Assembly (NCBI RefSeq): GCF_009184905.1
Contig: NZ_WESC01000002.1
Coordinates: forward strand, 186,001-250,000
Direction of reading: 5' to 3'
From: Parvibaculum sedimenti
GTDB lineage: Bacteria; Pseudomonadota; Alphaproteobacteria; Parvibaculales; Parvibaculaceae
DNA length: 64,000 nt
Each line of letters starts with the position of its first letter. The first letter of the stretch is position 1. Positions 29,216-38,753 of this stretch are shown here, piece by piece. The translations under genes and the position numbers were made by a program. The notes under the pieces were generated by a model. It worked only from the letters and a program-made list of their open reading frames with translations. It was not told the origin of the DNA and did no database searches.

Positions 29216-30322
29216 TTACGCGTTCAGCCGGTCGAGTTCCTTGAGGATCGCATCGCCCATGGCGACCGTTCCAACCTTTGTCATGCCCGGCTGCATGATG
29301 TCGCCGGTGCGAAGACCGTTGGCCAGCACCGCATCGACCGCCTTTTCGAGCAGGTCGGCGCAGGCGCCGCGATCGAAGGTGTAACGCAGCGCCATGGCGA
29401 GAGAAAGGATCGAGGCGATCGGATTGGCCGCGCCCGTGCCCGCGATGTCAGGCGCCGAGCCATGCACCGGCTCGTACATGGCGTTCGCCTTGCCATTCGC
29501 ATCCTTCGCGCCGAGCGAGGCCGAAGGCAGCATGCCGAGCGAGCCCGTCAGCATCGAGGCGATGTCGGACAGCACGTCGCCGAAGAGATTGTCGGTGACG
29601 ATGACGTCGAACTGCTTCGGATTGCGCACGAGCTGCATCGCGCAATTGTCGGCCAGCATGTTGTCGAGCTTCACGTCGGCGAACTTCTCCGCGTGGAGCT
29701 TCGCGACTTCCTCATACCAGAGCACACCCGTCTTCATGACGTTGCGCTTTTCGACCGACATGACGCGGTTGCCGCGCTTGCGGGCGAGATCGAAGGCCAC
29801 TTCGGCGATGCGGCGGATTTCATGCGTCGTATAGACCTGCGTATCGACGCCGCGGCGTTCGCCATTGCCGAGATCGGTGATCTCTTTCGGCTCACCGAAA
29901 TAGACGCCGCCGGTCAGCTCGCGCACGATCATGATGTCGAGGCCCTCGACGATCTCGCGCTTCAGCGACGAGGCATCGGCCAGCGCGGCAAAGCAGAGCG
30001 CGGGACGCAGATTGGCGAAGAGTTCGAGATCCTTGCGCAGACGCAGCAGGCCCGCTTCCGGGCGGCCTTCATAAGGCACGTTATCCCACTTGGGTCCGCC
30101 CACCGCGCCAAGGAAAACGGCGTCCGCCGCCTTCGCCTTCTCGATGGTCGCATCCGTCACCGCGACACCATGCTTGTCGTAGCAGCAGCCGCCGACAAGC
30201 TCATGCTCGACAGTGACATCGAAGCCGCGCTTCTGCTTGTACCAGCCAAGCACACGCTCGGCTTCGCCCATGACTTCCGGGCCAATGCCGTCGCCGGCCA
30301 CGATCAAAATCTTCTTCGTCAT
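29216..30322 (-). CDS. leuB: 3-isopropylmalate dehydrogenase
   Basis: NAD-dependent oxidative decarboxylase of leucine synthesis; 368 residues. Seen: [12 protein letters not shown] near residue 10, [17 protein letters not shown] with the substrate arginines, ELTGGVYFG, the metal-site segment [12 protein letters not shown], and [16 protein letters not shown]. The 109-base gap from leuD is almost wholly filled by a paired palindromic element, and leuB is followed by asd. Confidence 0.97.
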   Translation of the reverse strand: MTKKILIVAGDGIGPEVMGEAERVLGWYKQKRGFDVTVEHELVGGCCYDKHGVAVTDATIEKAKAADAVFLGAVGGPKWDNVPYEGRPEAGLLRLRKDLELFANLRPALCFAALADASSLKREIVEGLDIMIVRELTGGVYFGEPKEITDLGNGERRGVDTQVYTTHEIRRIAEVAFDLARKRGNRVMSVEKRNVMKTGVLWYEEVAKLHAEKFADVKLDNMLADNCAMQLVRNPKQFDVIVTDNLFGDVLSDIASMLTGSLGMLPSASLGAKDANGKANAMYEPVHGSAPDIAGTGAANPIASILSLAMALRYTFDRGACADLLEKAVDAVLANGLRTGDIMQPGMTKVGTVAMGDAILKELDRLNA

Positions 30323-30340
30323 TTCGCTTTCTTTCTCATC

Positions 30341-30423
30341 GTCATTGCCGGGCTTGACCCGGCAATCCAGACACTTGTGCCGTGCGTGCCGCGCTGGATG
30401 CCCGGGTCAAGCCCGGGCATGAC
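30341..30423. repeat. REP/BIME-like paired palindromic element, copy 1
   Basis: Two 30-base palindromic units face each other: one from 30341 to 30370 (GTCATTGCCGGG...), the other from 30394 to 30423 (...CCCGGGCATGAC), 23 bases apart. Each unit folds on itself, and the two are near-complements of each other. It fills the leuD-leuB spacer. Copy 2 is at 31053-31136. This motif type is common in alphaproteobacterial intergenic regions. Confidence 0.85.
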
Positions 30424-30431
30424 AAAAAGGG

Positions 30432-31037
30432 TTACAACCAGGGCTGCTCCGCCGCGTGGCGCTTCTCATAACTCGCGATGGTATCGACCTTCTTCAGCGT
30501 GAGGCCCACGCCATCGAGGCCTTCGAGCATGCAATGCTTGCGGAAGGGATCGATATCGAACTTGATCACGCCGCCGTCCGGTCCGCGAATCTCCTGTGCT
30601 TCGAGATCGACGGTGACGACCGCGTTGGAGCCGCGCTCCGCATCATCCATCAGCTTGTCGACATCGGACTGCGGCAGAACGATCGGCAGAATGCCGTTCT
30701 GGAAGCAGTTGTTATAGAAAATGTCGGCGAAGCTCGGTGCAATAACGCAGCGGATGCCGAAATCGACCAGCGCCCAGGGCGCATGTTCGCGCGACGAACC
30801 GCAGCCGAAATTCTCGCCGGTAACGAGAATTTGCGCGTTGCGATAGGCGGGCTTGTTCAGCACGAAGTCCGGCTTCTCGTTGCCCTTCTCGTCATAGCGC
30901 ATTTCGTCGAAGAGGTTCTTGCCGAGACCGGTGCGCTTGATGGTCTTCAGGAACTGCTTCGGGATGATCATATCGGTGTCGATATTGATCAGCGGCATCG
31001 GCGCCGCGACGCCCGTGAGCTTGTTGAACTTGTCCAT
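30432..31037 (-). CDS. leuD: 3-isopropylmalate dehydratase small subunit
   Basis: Swivel subunit of isopropylmalate isomerase; 201 residues. Seen: [19 protein letters not shown] near the N-terminus, the substrate loop [17 protein letters not shown], and [16 protein letters not shown]. The start at 31037 ([13 protein letters not shown]) is the family start; the open frame upstream runs through the repeat element. Lies between leuC and leuB with repeat-filled spacers of 108 and 109 bases. Confidence 0.95.
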   Translation of the reverse strand: MDKFNKLTGVAAPMPLINIDTDMIIPKQFLKTIKRTGLGKNLFDEMRYDEKGNEKPDFVLNKPAYRNAQILVTGENFGCGSSREHAPWALVDFGIRCVIAPSFADIFYNNCFQNGILPIVLPQSDVDKLMDDAERGSNAVVTVDLEAQEIRGPDGGVIKFDIDPFRKHCMLEGLDGVGLTLKKVDTIASYEKRHAAEQPWL

Positions 31038-31052
31038 TGTTCTTCCTTTCTC

Positions 31053-31136
31053 GTCATTGCCGGGCTTGACCCGGCAATCCAGAGCCGCGTGCTCCATGCC
31101 GGTCGCCTGGATGCCCGGGTCAAGCCCGGGCATGAC
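31053..31136. repeat. REP/BIME-like paired palindromic element, copy 2
   Basis: Same architecture as copy 1: unit one from 31053 to 31082 and the inverted unit two from 31107 to 31136, 24 bases apart. The 30-base units are identical to those of copy 1; the central spacer differs. It fills the leuC-leuD spacer, so transcripts of leuCDB would carry two of these paired hairpins. Confidence 0.85.
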
Positions 31137-31145
31137 GGTCAAAAA

Positions 31146-32552
31146 TTAATCGAACGTCCTCACATCGACGAAGTGTCCCGCGATCGCCGCCGCCGCCGCC
31201 ATGGCGGGGGAGACGAGATGCGTGCGTCCGCCGCGGCCCTGACGGCCTTCGAAATTGCGGTTGGACGTCGAGGCGCAACGCTCGCCCGGCTGAAGCTTGT
31301 CGGCATTCATCGCAAGACACATGGAGCAACCCGGTTCGCGCCACTCGAAGCCGGCCTCGATGAAGATCTTGTCGAGGCCTTCGGCTTCCGCCTGCTCCTT
31401 CACGAGGCCGGAGCCCGGAACGACCATGGCGTTGACGGTCGGCGCGACATGGCGACCCTTGGCGATAGCAGCGGCGGCGCGCAGATCCTCGATGCGGCCA
31501 TTGGTGCAGGAGCCGATGAAGACGCGGTCGATCTTGACCTCGATGATCGGCGTGCCGGCCGTGAGGCCCATATATTCGAGCGCGCGCTCCATCGCGTGAC
31601 GCTTGCCCTCGTCGGCGGCCTTCGCCGGATCGGGGATGCGATCCGTGATCCTGATCACGTTTTCAGGGCTCGTGCCCCAGGTGATCATCGGCGGCAGGTT
31701 CGCGATGTCGATATTGATCTCGGTGTCGAAATGCGCGCCTTCGTCGGACGGCAGCGTCTTCCAATAAGCGACCGCCTTCTCCCAGTTCTCGCCCTTCGGC
31801 GCCATGGGACGGCCCTTGAAATATTCAAAGGTCTTTTCGTCCGGCGCGATCATGCCGGCGCGCGCGCCCGCTTCGATCGTCAGGTTGCAGACGGTCATGC
31901 GGCCTTCCACCGAAAGATCGCGGATCGCCTCGCCCGCATATTCGACGACATAGCCGGTGCCGCCCGCCGTGCCGATATGGCCGATGATGGCGAGCGCGAT
32001 GTCCTTCGCCGTGAAGCCCGCGGGCGCCTTGCCGATGACATTGATGCGCATGTTCTTGGCCTTGGCCTGGATGAGCGTCTGGGTCGCGAGCACATGCTCG
32101 ACTTCCGAGGTGCCGATACCATGCGCCAGCGCGCCGAAGGCGCCATGCGTCGAGGTGTGGCTGTCGCCGCAAACGATGGTCGTGCCCGGCAGCGTGAAGC
32201 CCTGCTCAGGCCCGACGATGTGGACGATGCCCTGACGCTTGTCGCTCATCTCGAGATACTGGACGCCGAAATCCTTGGCGTTGTGCTCGAGCGTCTCGAC
32301 CTGGATGCGGCTCTCCTCGTCGACGATGCCTTTCGAGCGGTCGGTCGTCGGCACGTTGTGGTCGGCGACGGCGAGCGTCTTGCCCGCCGCGTGAACCTTG
32401 CGGCCCGACATGCGCAGTCCTTCGAAAGCCTGCGGGCTCGTCACTTCATGCACGAGGTGGCGGTCGATATAGAGGAGGCCGGTGCCATCCTCCTGCATGT
32501 CCACCAGATGGGCATCCCAGATCTTGTCGTACATGGTGCGGGGTGCAGCCAT
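31146..32552 (-). CDS. leuC: 3-isopropylmalate dehydratase large subunit
   Basis: Aconitase-family [4Fe-4S] subunit of isopropylmalate isomerase; 468 residues. Seen: [53 protein letters not shown], and the cluster cysteines in [11 protein letters not shown] and [12 protein letters not shown]. The start at 32552 is preceded by GGAGAAAGAAA. First gene of the leuC-leuD-leuB-asd run; the promoter should lie in the 153 bases between rplS and leuC. Confidence 0.96.
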   Translation of the reverse strand: MAAPRTMYDKIWDAHLVDMQEDGTGLLYIDRHLVHEVTSPQAFEGLRMSGRKVHAAGKTLAVADHNVPTTDRSKGIVDEESRIQVETLEHNAKDFGVQYLEMSDKRQGIVHIVGPEQGFTLPGTTIVCGDSHTSTHGAFGALAHGIGTSEVEHVLATQTLIQAKAKNMRINVIGKAPAGFTAKDIALAIIGHIGTAGGTGYVVEYAGEAIRDLSVEGRMTVCNLTIEAGARAGMIAPDEKTFEYFKGRPMAPKGENWEKAVAYWKTLPSDEGAHFDTEINIDIANLPPMITWGTSPENVIRITDRIPDPAKAADEGKRHAMERALEYMGLTAGTPIIEVKIDRVFIGSCTNGRIEDLRAAAAIAKGRHVAPTVNAMVVPGSGLVKEQAEAEGLDKIFIEAGFEWREPGCSMCLAMNADKLQPGERCASTSNRNFEGRQGRGGRTHLVSPAMAAAAAIAGHFVDVRTFD

Positions 32553-32636
32553 TTTCTTTCTCCTTTTACGGGCGCTTCGGATTGCGGTCGCGCGCACCGT
32601 TCAACGTCAAATCAGATAAGAGAGGCGGCCAAAAAC

Positions 32637-32676
32637 GAAAAGCGGGCGTGGGGCCCGAGGCCCCAGCCCGCTTTTT
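32637..32676 (-). terminator. Intrinsic terminator after rplS
   Basis: Long GC stem (AAAGCGGGC...GCCCGCTTT with an inner GGGGC/GCCCC pairing and one bulge), flanked by A5 and T5 runs so that it could work in both directions. On the minus strand it lies 30 bases after the rplS stop and separates the ribosomal/SRP genes from leuC. Confidence 0.88.
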
Positions 32677-32705
32677 GCGTCTCGTCCAATCGTCTACCGA
32701 CGAAA

Positions 32706-33101
32706 TCAGGCGGCGCCGTTCTCTTGCGAGCGGGCTTTGTTGTCCTGCTTCTTCTCGGTAATTCGAGCCGACTTCCCGCGACGGCCACGCAGGTAGTAGA
32801 GCTTCGCGCGACGAACGCGGCCCCGGCGCACGACCTTGATCGAGTCGACCAGCGGGCTGTAGAGCGGGAATACACGCTCGACGCCTTCGCCGTAGGAAAT
32901 CTTGCGAACCGTGAAGTTCTCGTTGATCCCGCCGCCCGACCGCGCGATGCACACGCCTTCATAGGCCTGCACGCGCGAACGCTCGCCTTCAACGACCTTC
33001 ACACTGACGATCACTGTATCGCCGGGCGCGAAATCGGGAATCTCCTTACCGCCGGAGAGGCTTCCCATCTGCTCCTGCTCGATCAGCTCAATGATATTCA
33101 T
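32706..33101 (-). CDS. rplS: 50S ribosomal protein L19
   Basis: Ribosomal protein L19 at the 30S-50S interface; 131 residues. Seen: [20 protein letters not shown], the family core [32 protein letters not shown], and [18 protein letters not shown]. The last 15 residues ([15 protein letters not shown]) are a polar tail. Start 33101 ([11 protein letters not shown]) is standard. End of the ffh-rpsP-rimM-trmD-rplS series, followed by a strong terminator. Confidence 0.96.
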   Translation of the reverse strand: MNIIELIEQEQMGSLSGGKEIPDFAPGDTVIVSVKVVEGERSRVQAYEGVCIARSGGGINENFTVRKISYGEGVERVFPLYSPLVDSIKVVRRGRVRRAKLYYLRGRRGKSARITEKKQDNKARSQENGAA

Positions 33102-33203
33102 CGGTTTAAACCTCAGGTATTGAAGGCGCCGGAGCCGGGCCCTTTCGGGGCTCTTTACGGGGAAACCCCGTCCGGAAGCGCGCTTCACTATCACACTTCA
33201 ATG

Positions 33204-33929
33204 TCACTGGCGACTGTCTTTGGACCGACTCGCGAGAAATTTCTCCCAGAGGTCGGGTCGCCGCTCCTTCGTCAAAGCCTCGGCCATGGCCCGTCGCCAG
33301 GCCTTGACCTTCGCATGATCCCCGGAAGTCAGAACCGCCGGGATCTCGCGCCCCTCGAATAACTGGGGGCGCGTGTATTGCGGGTATTCAAGCAACCCGC
33401 TCTCGAAACTCTCCTCCTCGCCCGAGGCTTCCTTGCCCATGACGCCGGGCAGGAGCCGGACCACCGCGTCCAGAAGCGCCAGAGCCGCAGGCTCGCCGCC
33501 CGAAAGGACGAAATCGCCAAGGCTTACCTCTTCCAGCCCGCGGGCCTCGATCACCCGCTCGTCGAGCCCCTCGAAACGCCCGCAAAGAAGCGTCACACCG
33601 GGTCCCGCCGCCAGTTCCCGGACCCGCTCCTGATCGAGCGGCTTGCCCCGGGGACTCAAATAAATCAACGGCTTGGCCGATCCGGTCCCATGCACCGCAT
33701 CGATCGCCGCCGCAACCACATCGGCCCGCATCACCATGCCGGGCCCGCCGCCCGAAGGCGTGTCATCGACCGAACGGTGCCTGTCCGTCGCAAAGCTCCG
33801 GATATCCACCGCATCAAGGGCCCAGGTCCCCGCTTCGAGCGCCCGTCCCGCCAGCGAGATGCCAAGCGGCCCCGGAAACATTTCCGGGAAGAGCGTCAGA
33901 ACCGTTGCCTTCCAGGGGTCAGCCATCAT
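33204..33929 (-). CDS. trmD: tRNA (guanine-N1)-methyltransferase TrmD
   Basis: SPOUT-class enzyme methylating G37 of tRNAs; 241 residues. Seen: [56 protein letters not shown] and the knot segment [15 protein letters not shown]. Two adjacent ATG codons (33929, 33926) follow GGGGAGGGCC; both overlap the rimM 3' end by about ten bases, so translation is coupled to rimM. Confidence 0.96.
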   Translation of the reverse strand: MMADPWKATVLTLFPEMFPGPLGISLAGRALEAGTWALDAVDIRSFATDRHRSVDDTPSGGGPGMVMRADVVAAAIDAVHGTGSAKPLIYLSPRGKPLDQERVRELAAGPGVTLLCGRFEGLDERVIEARGLEEVSLGDFVLSGGEPAALALLDAVVRLLPGVMGKEASGEEESFESGLLEYPQYTRPQLFEGREIPAVLTSGDHAKVKAWRRAMAEALTKERRPDLWEKFLASRSKDSRQ

Positions 33930-34494
33930 GGCCCTCCCCGGCTTCGGCCTCCGGGCCCCCATCGAAGAGACCCGCATCGAAAATCCCGTGCGGCGGATCG
34001 ATCACGATCCGCCCCGCCTCGATCCCGACCTCCGGCACATTCTCCTCCGTGAAGGGGAGAAAGACCGTCGGGCCACCTTCGGGGCGCTTGATCTCAAGGA
34101 GATCGCCCGCGCCGAAATTCTCGACCCCGACGACCTGCCCGTAGACCCGTCCGTCTGCGCCCACAGCTTCGAGCCCGATGAGGTCGGTGTGATACCAGCC
34201 CTCATCCTCATCGGTTTCGGGCAGGCGCGCCCGGTCGACATAGAGCTCGGTCCCACGCATGGCTTCCGCCTTGTCGCGGTCGCCAACGCCTTCGAGGCGG
34301 CAGATCACGACGCCCTTGGCCCTGCCCATCGCTTCGATCCTGAAGCGGCGGTGTCCATCCTTCGTCTCGACCGGGCCGTAGGCGGCAACCGCCTCCGGCT
34401 CTTCCGTGAAGGGCTTCACCTTGACGAGACCGCGCACGCCATGCGCGCCCACAACGACGCCGAGACAGACTCTCTTCTGCTGGCTGTCAGCCAT
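33919..34494 (-). CDS. rimM: Ribosome maturation factor RimM
   Basis: 30S assembly factor that binds ribosomal protein S19; 191 residues. An N-terminal RimM domain (about 8-90: [39 protein letters not shown]) is followed by a PRC-barrel (about 95-170: [21 protein letters not shown]). The acidic and Gly-rich ending beyond 175 is outside the known domains. Lies between rpsP (15 bases upstream) and trmD (overlapping). Confidence 0.95.
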   Translation of the reverse strand: MADSQQKRVCLGVVVGAHGVRGLVKVKPFTEEPEAVAAYGPVETKDGHRRFRIEAMGRAKGVVICRLEGVGDRDKAEAMRGTELYVDRARLPETDEDEGWYHTDLIGLEAVGADGRVYGQVVGVENFGAGDLLEIKRPEGGPTVFLPFTEENVPEVGIEAGRIVIDPPHGIFDAGLFDGGPEAEAGEGHDG

Positions 34495-34509
34495 GGTGCC
34501 GGCGAGAGC

Positions 34510-34896
34510 TTACGCCTCGGCCGGGGCCTCGGCGGCAGCTTCGGCAGCGGCCTTCGCCTCCTCAGCGGCAGCGGCAGCAGCGGCCAGACGCTCCTGCGCC
34601 TTCGCCTTGGGCTTCGCCTTGACCGGGTTCGCCTTCGCCGGGCGCTTCAGCAGGCCGGCGGCATCGAGGAAACGCTCGACGCGGTCGGTCGGCAGCGCTC
34701 CAACGGAGAGCCAATGCTTCGCACGCTCGAGGTCGAGAACCATGCGTTCCTTGTGGTCCTTCGGCAGGAGCGGATTGAACGTGCCGATCTTCTCGATGAA
34801 GCGGCCGTCACGGGGCGAGCGCGTGTCCGCGATCACGATGCGGTAGAAGGGACGCTTCTTGGCGCCGCCACGGGCGAGCCTGATCTTGAGAGCCAT
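34510..34896 (-). CDS. rpsP: 30S ribosomal protein S16 with long Ala/Lys tail
   Basis: Ribosomal protein S16; 128 residues against about 80-90 in the core family. The core (1-85) begins [20 protein letters not shown] and contains [12 protein letters not shown] and [16 protein letters not shown]. Residues after about 88 form a Lys-rich then Ala/Glu-rich tail ([19 protein letters not shown], then [13 protein letters not shown]), likely helical. Such tails occur in alphaproteobacterial S16. Lies between ffh and rimM. Confidence 0.95.
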   Translation of the reverse strand: MALKIRLARGGAKKRPFYRIVIADTRSPRDGRFIEKIGTFNPLLPKDHKERMVLDLERAKHWLSVGALPTDRVERFLDAAGLLKRPAKANPVKAKPKAKAQERLAAAAAAAEEAKAAAEAAAEAPAEA

Positions 34897-34992
34897 GTTT
34901 TTGCCTTTCAGTGAAACTCGAAACTTCTAAATCCATGCGCGGCGAGAGCCGTGCAAAACTCCTGAACCCATGCGCCAGACCCGGCGCAAAAC

Positions 34993-36546
34993 TCACTTCT
35001 TCTTTTTGCCGCCCGGCAGGCCCGGAAGGCCGCCACCGGGAAAACCGCCACGCCCGGGAAGTCCCGGAAGACCGGGAAGCTTCGGCCGGCCACCAGCGCC
35101 GAGACCGGGAAACCCGCCGGGCATTCCGCCCGGCATGCCACCTGGAGGCAGCATGTCCTTCAGCGCGTCAGGATTATTCGCAAGCTCCGGCGGCATTTCG
35201 GGCATGCCTCCGCCGAAGAGCTTGCCGAGAAGGCCGCCGCCCTTCTGCCGCGCCATCATCTTCATCATGTCGGCCATCTGACGATGAAGCTTCAGGAGAC
35301 GGTTGATCTCCTGCACCTCGGTGCCGGAGCCCGCCGCGACGCGACGCTTGCGGCTCGCATTGAGAAGCGCGGGATTGCGGCGCTCGGCCTTCGTCATCGA
35401 AGAGATGATCGCGGTCTGACGCTTCAACACGCCGTCGTCCATATGCGCATTCGCCATCTGCGCCTGCGCTTTCGCGACGCCGGGCAACATGCCGAGAACG
35501 CCCTTCATGCCGCCCATGCGCTTCATCTGCGCAAGCTGCTCGGCCAGATCGTCGAGATCGAACTGACCCTTCTTCATCTTGGCGGCGATCTTCTGCGCCT
35601 TTTCGGCGTCGATCGTTTCCGCCGCCTTCTCGACGAGGCTGACGACGTCGCCCATGCCGAGGATGCGACCCGCGACGCGGTCCGCCTTGAAGTCTTCAAG
35701 CGCGTCGAGCTTTTCGCCCGTGCCGAGGAGCTTGATCGGAACGCCGGTGACCGCGCGCATGGAAAGCGCCGCGCCGCCGCGCCCGTCGCCATCCGTCCGT
35801 GTCAGGACGATACCGGTAACGCCGATGCGATCCTTGAACTGCTGCGCCACATTGACGGCGTCCTGACCGGTCAGGCTGTCGGCGACCAGAAGCGTTTCAT
35901 GCGGTTGCGCGACGTCGCGCACTTCCGCGACTTCCTGCATCAGCGCTTCGTCAATATGGATGCGGCCCGCCGTGTCGAGCATGACGATGTCATAACCGCC
36001 GAGCCTCGCGGCCTCGATGGCGCGCCGCGCGATCTGCACCGGCTGCTGGCCGGCAATGATCGGCAGCGTCGCGACGCCCGTTTGCTCGCCGAGGATCTTC
36101 AGCTGCTCCTGCGCAGCCGGACGGCGCGTGTCGAGCGAGGCCATGAGAACGCGGCGCTTGTCGCGGCTCTCGAAGCGCTTGGCGATCTTGGCGGTCGATG
36201 TGGTTTTGCCTGAGCCCTGAAGGCCGACCATCATGATGGCGACGGGGGCCGCGGCGTGGAGCGAGATCGACGTGTCGACCGCCCCGCCCAGCATCTCGAC
36301 CAGTTCGTCATGAACGATCTTGATGACCTGCTGGCCCGGCGTGATCGACTTCAGCACCTCGACGCCGACGGCGCGGGCCTTCACCTTGTCGATGAAATCC
36401 TTGACGACGGGCAGCGCCACGTCCGCCTCGAGCAGCGCCCGGCGGACTTCGCGCATGGCTTCGTCGACGTCCTTCTCCGAGAGCGCACCGCGCCCTCTGA
36501 GCTTCGTAAAGACGTCGCCGAGGCGACCTGTCAGGCTTTCGAACAT
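34993..36546 (-). CDS. ffh: Signal recognition particle protein Ffh
   Basis: SRP54-type GTPase that binds 4.5S RNA and signal sequences; 517 residues. N and G domains occupy about 1-295, with G1 GLQGSGKTTSTAKIA, DTAGRIHID and TRTDGDGRGGAAL; the M domain follows (about 325-440; MRQ-type helices, Met-rich KLHRQMADMMKMMARQ). The final 65 residues are an unusual low-complexity run of Gly, Pro, Met and Leu ending in four lysines. First gene of the ffh-rpsP-rimM-trmD-rplS series. The region before its start carries three 17-base tandem repeats. Confidence 0.96.
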   Translation of the reverse strand: MFESLTGRLGDVFTKLRGRGALSEKDVDEAMREVRRALLEADVALPVVKDFIDKVKARAVGVEVLKSITPGQQVIKIVHDELVEMLGGAVDTSISLHAAAPVAIMMVGLQGSGKTTSTAKIAKRFESRDKRRVLMASLDTRRPAAQEQLKILGEQTGVATLPIIAGQQPVQIARRAIEAARLGGYDIVMLDTAGRIHIDEALMQEVAEVRDVAQPHETLLVADSLTGQDAVNVAQQFKDRIGVTGIVLTRTDGDGRGGAALSMRAVTGVPIKLLGTGEKLDALEDFKADRVAGRILGMGDVVSLVEKAAETIDAEKAQKIAAKMKKGQFDLDDLAEQLAQMKRMGGMKGVLGMLPGVAKAQAQMANAHMDDGVLKRQTAIISSMTKAERRNPALLNASRKRRVAAGSGTEVQEINRLLKLHRQMADMMKMMARQKGGGLLGKLFGGGMPEMPPELANNPDALKDMLPPGGMPGGMPGGFPGLGAGGRPKLPGLPGLPGRGGFPGGGLPGLPGGKKKK

Positions 36547-36561
36547 GAGGCTCTCGCCATA

Positions 36562-36612
36562 CCGTTCAGATAAATGGGCCGTTCAGATAAACGGGCCGTT
36601 CAGACAAAGCAG
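36562..36612. repeat. Three tandem 17-base repeats upstream of ffh
   Basis: Units at 36562-36578, 36579-36595 and 36596-36612 each begin CCGTTCAGA. The first two differ at one base (AAATGGG against AAACGGG); the third diverges after CCGTTCAGA. The array starts 16 bases upstream of the ffh ATG, in the probable 5' leader or promoter. Confidence 0.75.
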
Positions 36613-36848
36613 AAACGCACCCGCGAGCGAATATCGCCGGCGGATGTTGACCCGGGCTCAATGCCTCGGGCGGATCGGGGCGCAACAATGTCCCGAAAGT
36701 TGGGGCGGAAACTAGGGCCGCGGGCCCAAAGAGTCAATCCGGGGGGGTAGCCAGACGAGGCCATACCCCCGGAGAAACTCATCGTATCGTAACGAAGTAA
36801 GGCGGCGATGGACCATCGCCCATGGTCGCTGCCGTCAACGGACCCGGG
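36613..36848. other. Remainder of the ffh upstream region
   Basis: With the tandem repeats, about 302 non-coding bases separate ffh from the next minus-strand gene. A 17-base odd palindrome, GGCGATGG-a-CCATCGCC (36804-36820), lies 29 bases beyond the stop of the small 36849-37043 gene, but lacks a T-run. Otherwise I see no coding or RNA signal. Confidence 0.4.
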
Positions 36849-37043
36849 TTACTTCGGCCTCTTGCCCGGCTTCGCCGGTTTGCCATCCTCTTTTTCTTCG
36901 TGCGTGATGGTCGCCATCGACTCCACCCAGCGCGGCACCCCGGGATCTGCTTCCTGCTTGAATTGTGAAATCTTCTGGCCGAGCTGCTTCAGCTCATCAG
37001 ATTTCGGCGCATCGGAATCGAGGGGTTTTTTTGTTTCGGCCAT
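36849..37043 (-). CDS. Small hydrophilic protein of unknown function
   Basis: A 64-residue protein with no family I can name. It is very polar: N-terminal AETKKPLDSDAPKSDELK, a short amphipathic stretch LGQKISQFKQEAD, then PRWVESMATITHEEKED and a basic ending with KPAKPGKRPK. GGGAGA lies six bases before the ATG, which supports translation. There is no signal peptide or membrane helix. It stands alone between cinA and ffh; 246 bases of non-coding DNA lie upstream. Confidence 0.6.
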   Translation of the reverse strand: MAETKKPLDSDAPKSDELKQLGQKISQFKQEADPGVPRWVESMATITHEEKEDGKPAKPGKRPK

Positions 37044-37289
37044 TTAAATCTCCCTGTTCGGGACGCCCTCATCCATGAACCGGATTTCTCCGCGGCAAGG
37101 CGCGACGGGACAATTCTGGGCAGCGTCACATGGCGGGGATCCGAAGCCGGAACGATGCGCTCTGCTGGACATGCCCTGACAGAAGCCTACGGGAAAAATG
37201 CCGCCAGCGACAAATTGATCTGGTTCATTGACTTGAATTAACGAAGCGTCCACTCGAACAAAGGGCCTAAATCCCACAACCTCTTGATT

Positions 37290-37778
37290 CTACTCAAGAT
37301 TTCGGAGAAGAAGCTCCAGCCCGGCCTTGGCGAAGGCGCGCATGTTCGCGACCCGATCATCCACCCCGGTCCTGACGGTCATATTCTGCTCGGCAGGACC
37401 GGCAAGGGCGAGACAGGCTGTTCCGGCCGGATCGCCATAACGGCTGCCCGCAGGCCCCGTAGCGCCGATCTCGGCCAGCGCCCAGGTCGAACCAAACTGG
37501 GTGCGAAGCGTATGGCCAAGCAGGGCAACAAAAGCTTCGCTTAGCGGCTTTTCGGCCTTCGCCTCAATGATCGTCTCGGCAGGAAGGTCGATCAGAACCT
37601 CCCTCGCCTTCTTCGTGTAGACGACCGCGCCACCCAGATAATAAGCCGAGGCTCCCGGCACCGACAGAAGCGCCGCCGACATAAGCCCTCCGGTCGAGGA
37701 CTCCGATATGGCGATGGTCTCGCCGCGCGATTTCAAAAGCGCGCCGATCCGCTCGGCAATTGGAAGAAGATCCTGCAT
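37290..37778 (-). CDS. CinA C-terminal-domain protein (nicotinamide-nucleotide amidase type)
   Basis: Stand-alone CinA C-terminal domain, which in PncC-type members deamidates nicotinamide mononucleotide; 162 residues. Seen: ISESSTGGLMSAALLSVPGAS (about 24-44) with the nucleophilic Ser region, YLGGAVVYTKKAREVLI, and the conserved IGATGPAGSRYGDPAGT. The N-terminal MoCF/CinA domain is absent, so the protein is a single-domain version. It lies 4 bases downstream of the PIG-L deacetylase stop, suggesting one transcript. Confidence 0.88.
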   Translation of the reverse strand: MQDLLPIAERIGALLKSRGETIAISESSTGGLMSAALLSVPGASAYYLGGAVVYTKKAREVLIDLPAETIIEAKAEKPLSEAFVALLGHTLRTQFGSTWALAEIGATGPAGSRYGDPAGTACLALAGPAEQNMTVRTGVDDRVANMRAFAKAGLELLLRNLE

Positions 37779-37782
37779 GTGT

Positions 37783-38631
37783 CTAACGCCGCTCCTTGAG
37801 TTCGGTCACCTTATAGAATTCATCGCCCCAGAGAAGGTAATAGAGACGTGCCGACAGGCGATAGGTCGTTGGTATCGAATATTCCTGCGAGGCGTGGATT
37901 TCCCAGCCCCGCAGGCGGGTCGAGAGCTTCGCCTTCATTGCGAGGTCGGGCGCGGGCTCATTGGCGGCGACGAAGGCCCCCGCCTCCCCGCCAATGGCGC
38001 GAATGCCCCTGCGCGGCGCGACCACATAGGCGATCCATTTCGCTCCCCTATAGCCATCGACAGCGGGCATCTCGCTCAGTCGGTGCGCCGCCGCCTGTGC
38101 GGCCAGGCCGATCCGCATATGGTCAGGATGACCGGATTCGCCGCTCGCGGGCCAGAAAGTGACGATGAGATCCGGCTTGTATCGCTCCATCGCCTCCTCG
38201 ACGCGGGCAGTGAGCCTCTCGAAATCGACCCCCGCGAGCCCGGAATCCGGGAAATCCCAGACCTCCTGCTCGTCGATGCCCAGCGCATAGCCGCTTTTGA
38301 GAACCTCGGCGGTCCGCACCTGTGCAAGATCGCGCTGCCGGGCAACCTTGGGCACCTGCGACCCCTTCTCACCCCGCGTCGCGGTAACAAGCGCGGTAAA
38401 GGCATGGTCGCGAGCCTTTGCGGCCTCGAGAAGACCCGCCACCCGTAATTCATCGTCGGGATGAGCGAAGACGGCCAGAACCCGGGTCGCGCCGAGCTCG
38501 CCTGCAACCGAAGGAACCTCCCGCGCGGAGGGTTCGGAAAAAAGGCTGCTCGCCCAGACGAAAAGCCCCGCGCACAAGAAGCCCGCGGCGAGCGCGAGCC
38601 CCGCCAATATGCTCAACGCCTTTTTTCGCAT
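37783..38631 (-). CDS. PIG-L/LmbE-family deacetylase, membrane-anchored
   Basis: Zinc-dependent N-acetylglucosaminyl deacetylase-like enzyme; 282 residues. An N-terminal hydrophobic segment (about 6-31) is a signal anchor, placing the enzyme on the periplasmic side. Seen: zinc motif AHPDDE (His57, Asp59, Asp60) and a second metal segment SGHPDHMRIG. PIG-L enzymes deacetylate amino sugars or thiol precursors; the substrate here is unknown. GGGGGAGGAC precedes the ATG. Probable operon with the cinA-domain gene. Confidence 0.87.
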   Translation of the reverse strand: MRKKALSILAGLALAAGFLCAGLFVWASSLFSEPSAREVPSVAGELGATRVLAVFAHPDDELRVAGLLEAAKARDHAFTALVTATRGEKGSQVPKVARQRDLAQVRTAEVLKSGYALGIDEQEVWDFPDSGLAGVDFERLTARVEEAMERYKPDLIVTFWPASGESGHPDHMRIGLAAQAAAHRLSEMPAVDGYRGAKWIAYVVAPRRGIRAIGGEAGAFVAANEPAPDLAMKAKLSTRLRGWEIHASQEYSIPTTYRLSARLYYLLWGDEFYKVTELKERR

Positions 38632-38753
38632 GTCCTCCCCCGGGCAAGGTGCTCATACTAGCAGCTTCAGCGAAGCGGTGCGCAAAGGGGCAAGGACCGG
38701 CGCGGCGCAAACGACTGGTATTTCGACCCGAAAAGCGCCATATACGGGCCATC

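Noticed and set aside
30341-30423. Paired palindrome as a leuB terminator or riboswitch
   Set aside because: It recurs almost unchanged in another spacer and lacks a T-run, which fits a dispersed repeat better.
30456-33362. Plus-strand open frame of 968 codons opposite leuD, leuC and rplS
   Set aside because: It runs across three well-supported genes, two terminal spacers and a repeat element, and has no recognisable domain.
36562-36612. Tandem repeats as a CRISPR array
   Set aside because: Repeats are only 17 bases, directly abutting with no spacers, and no cas gene is present.
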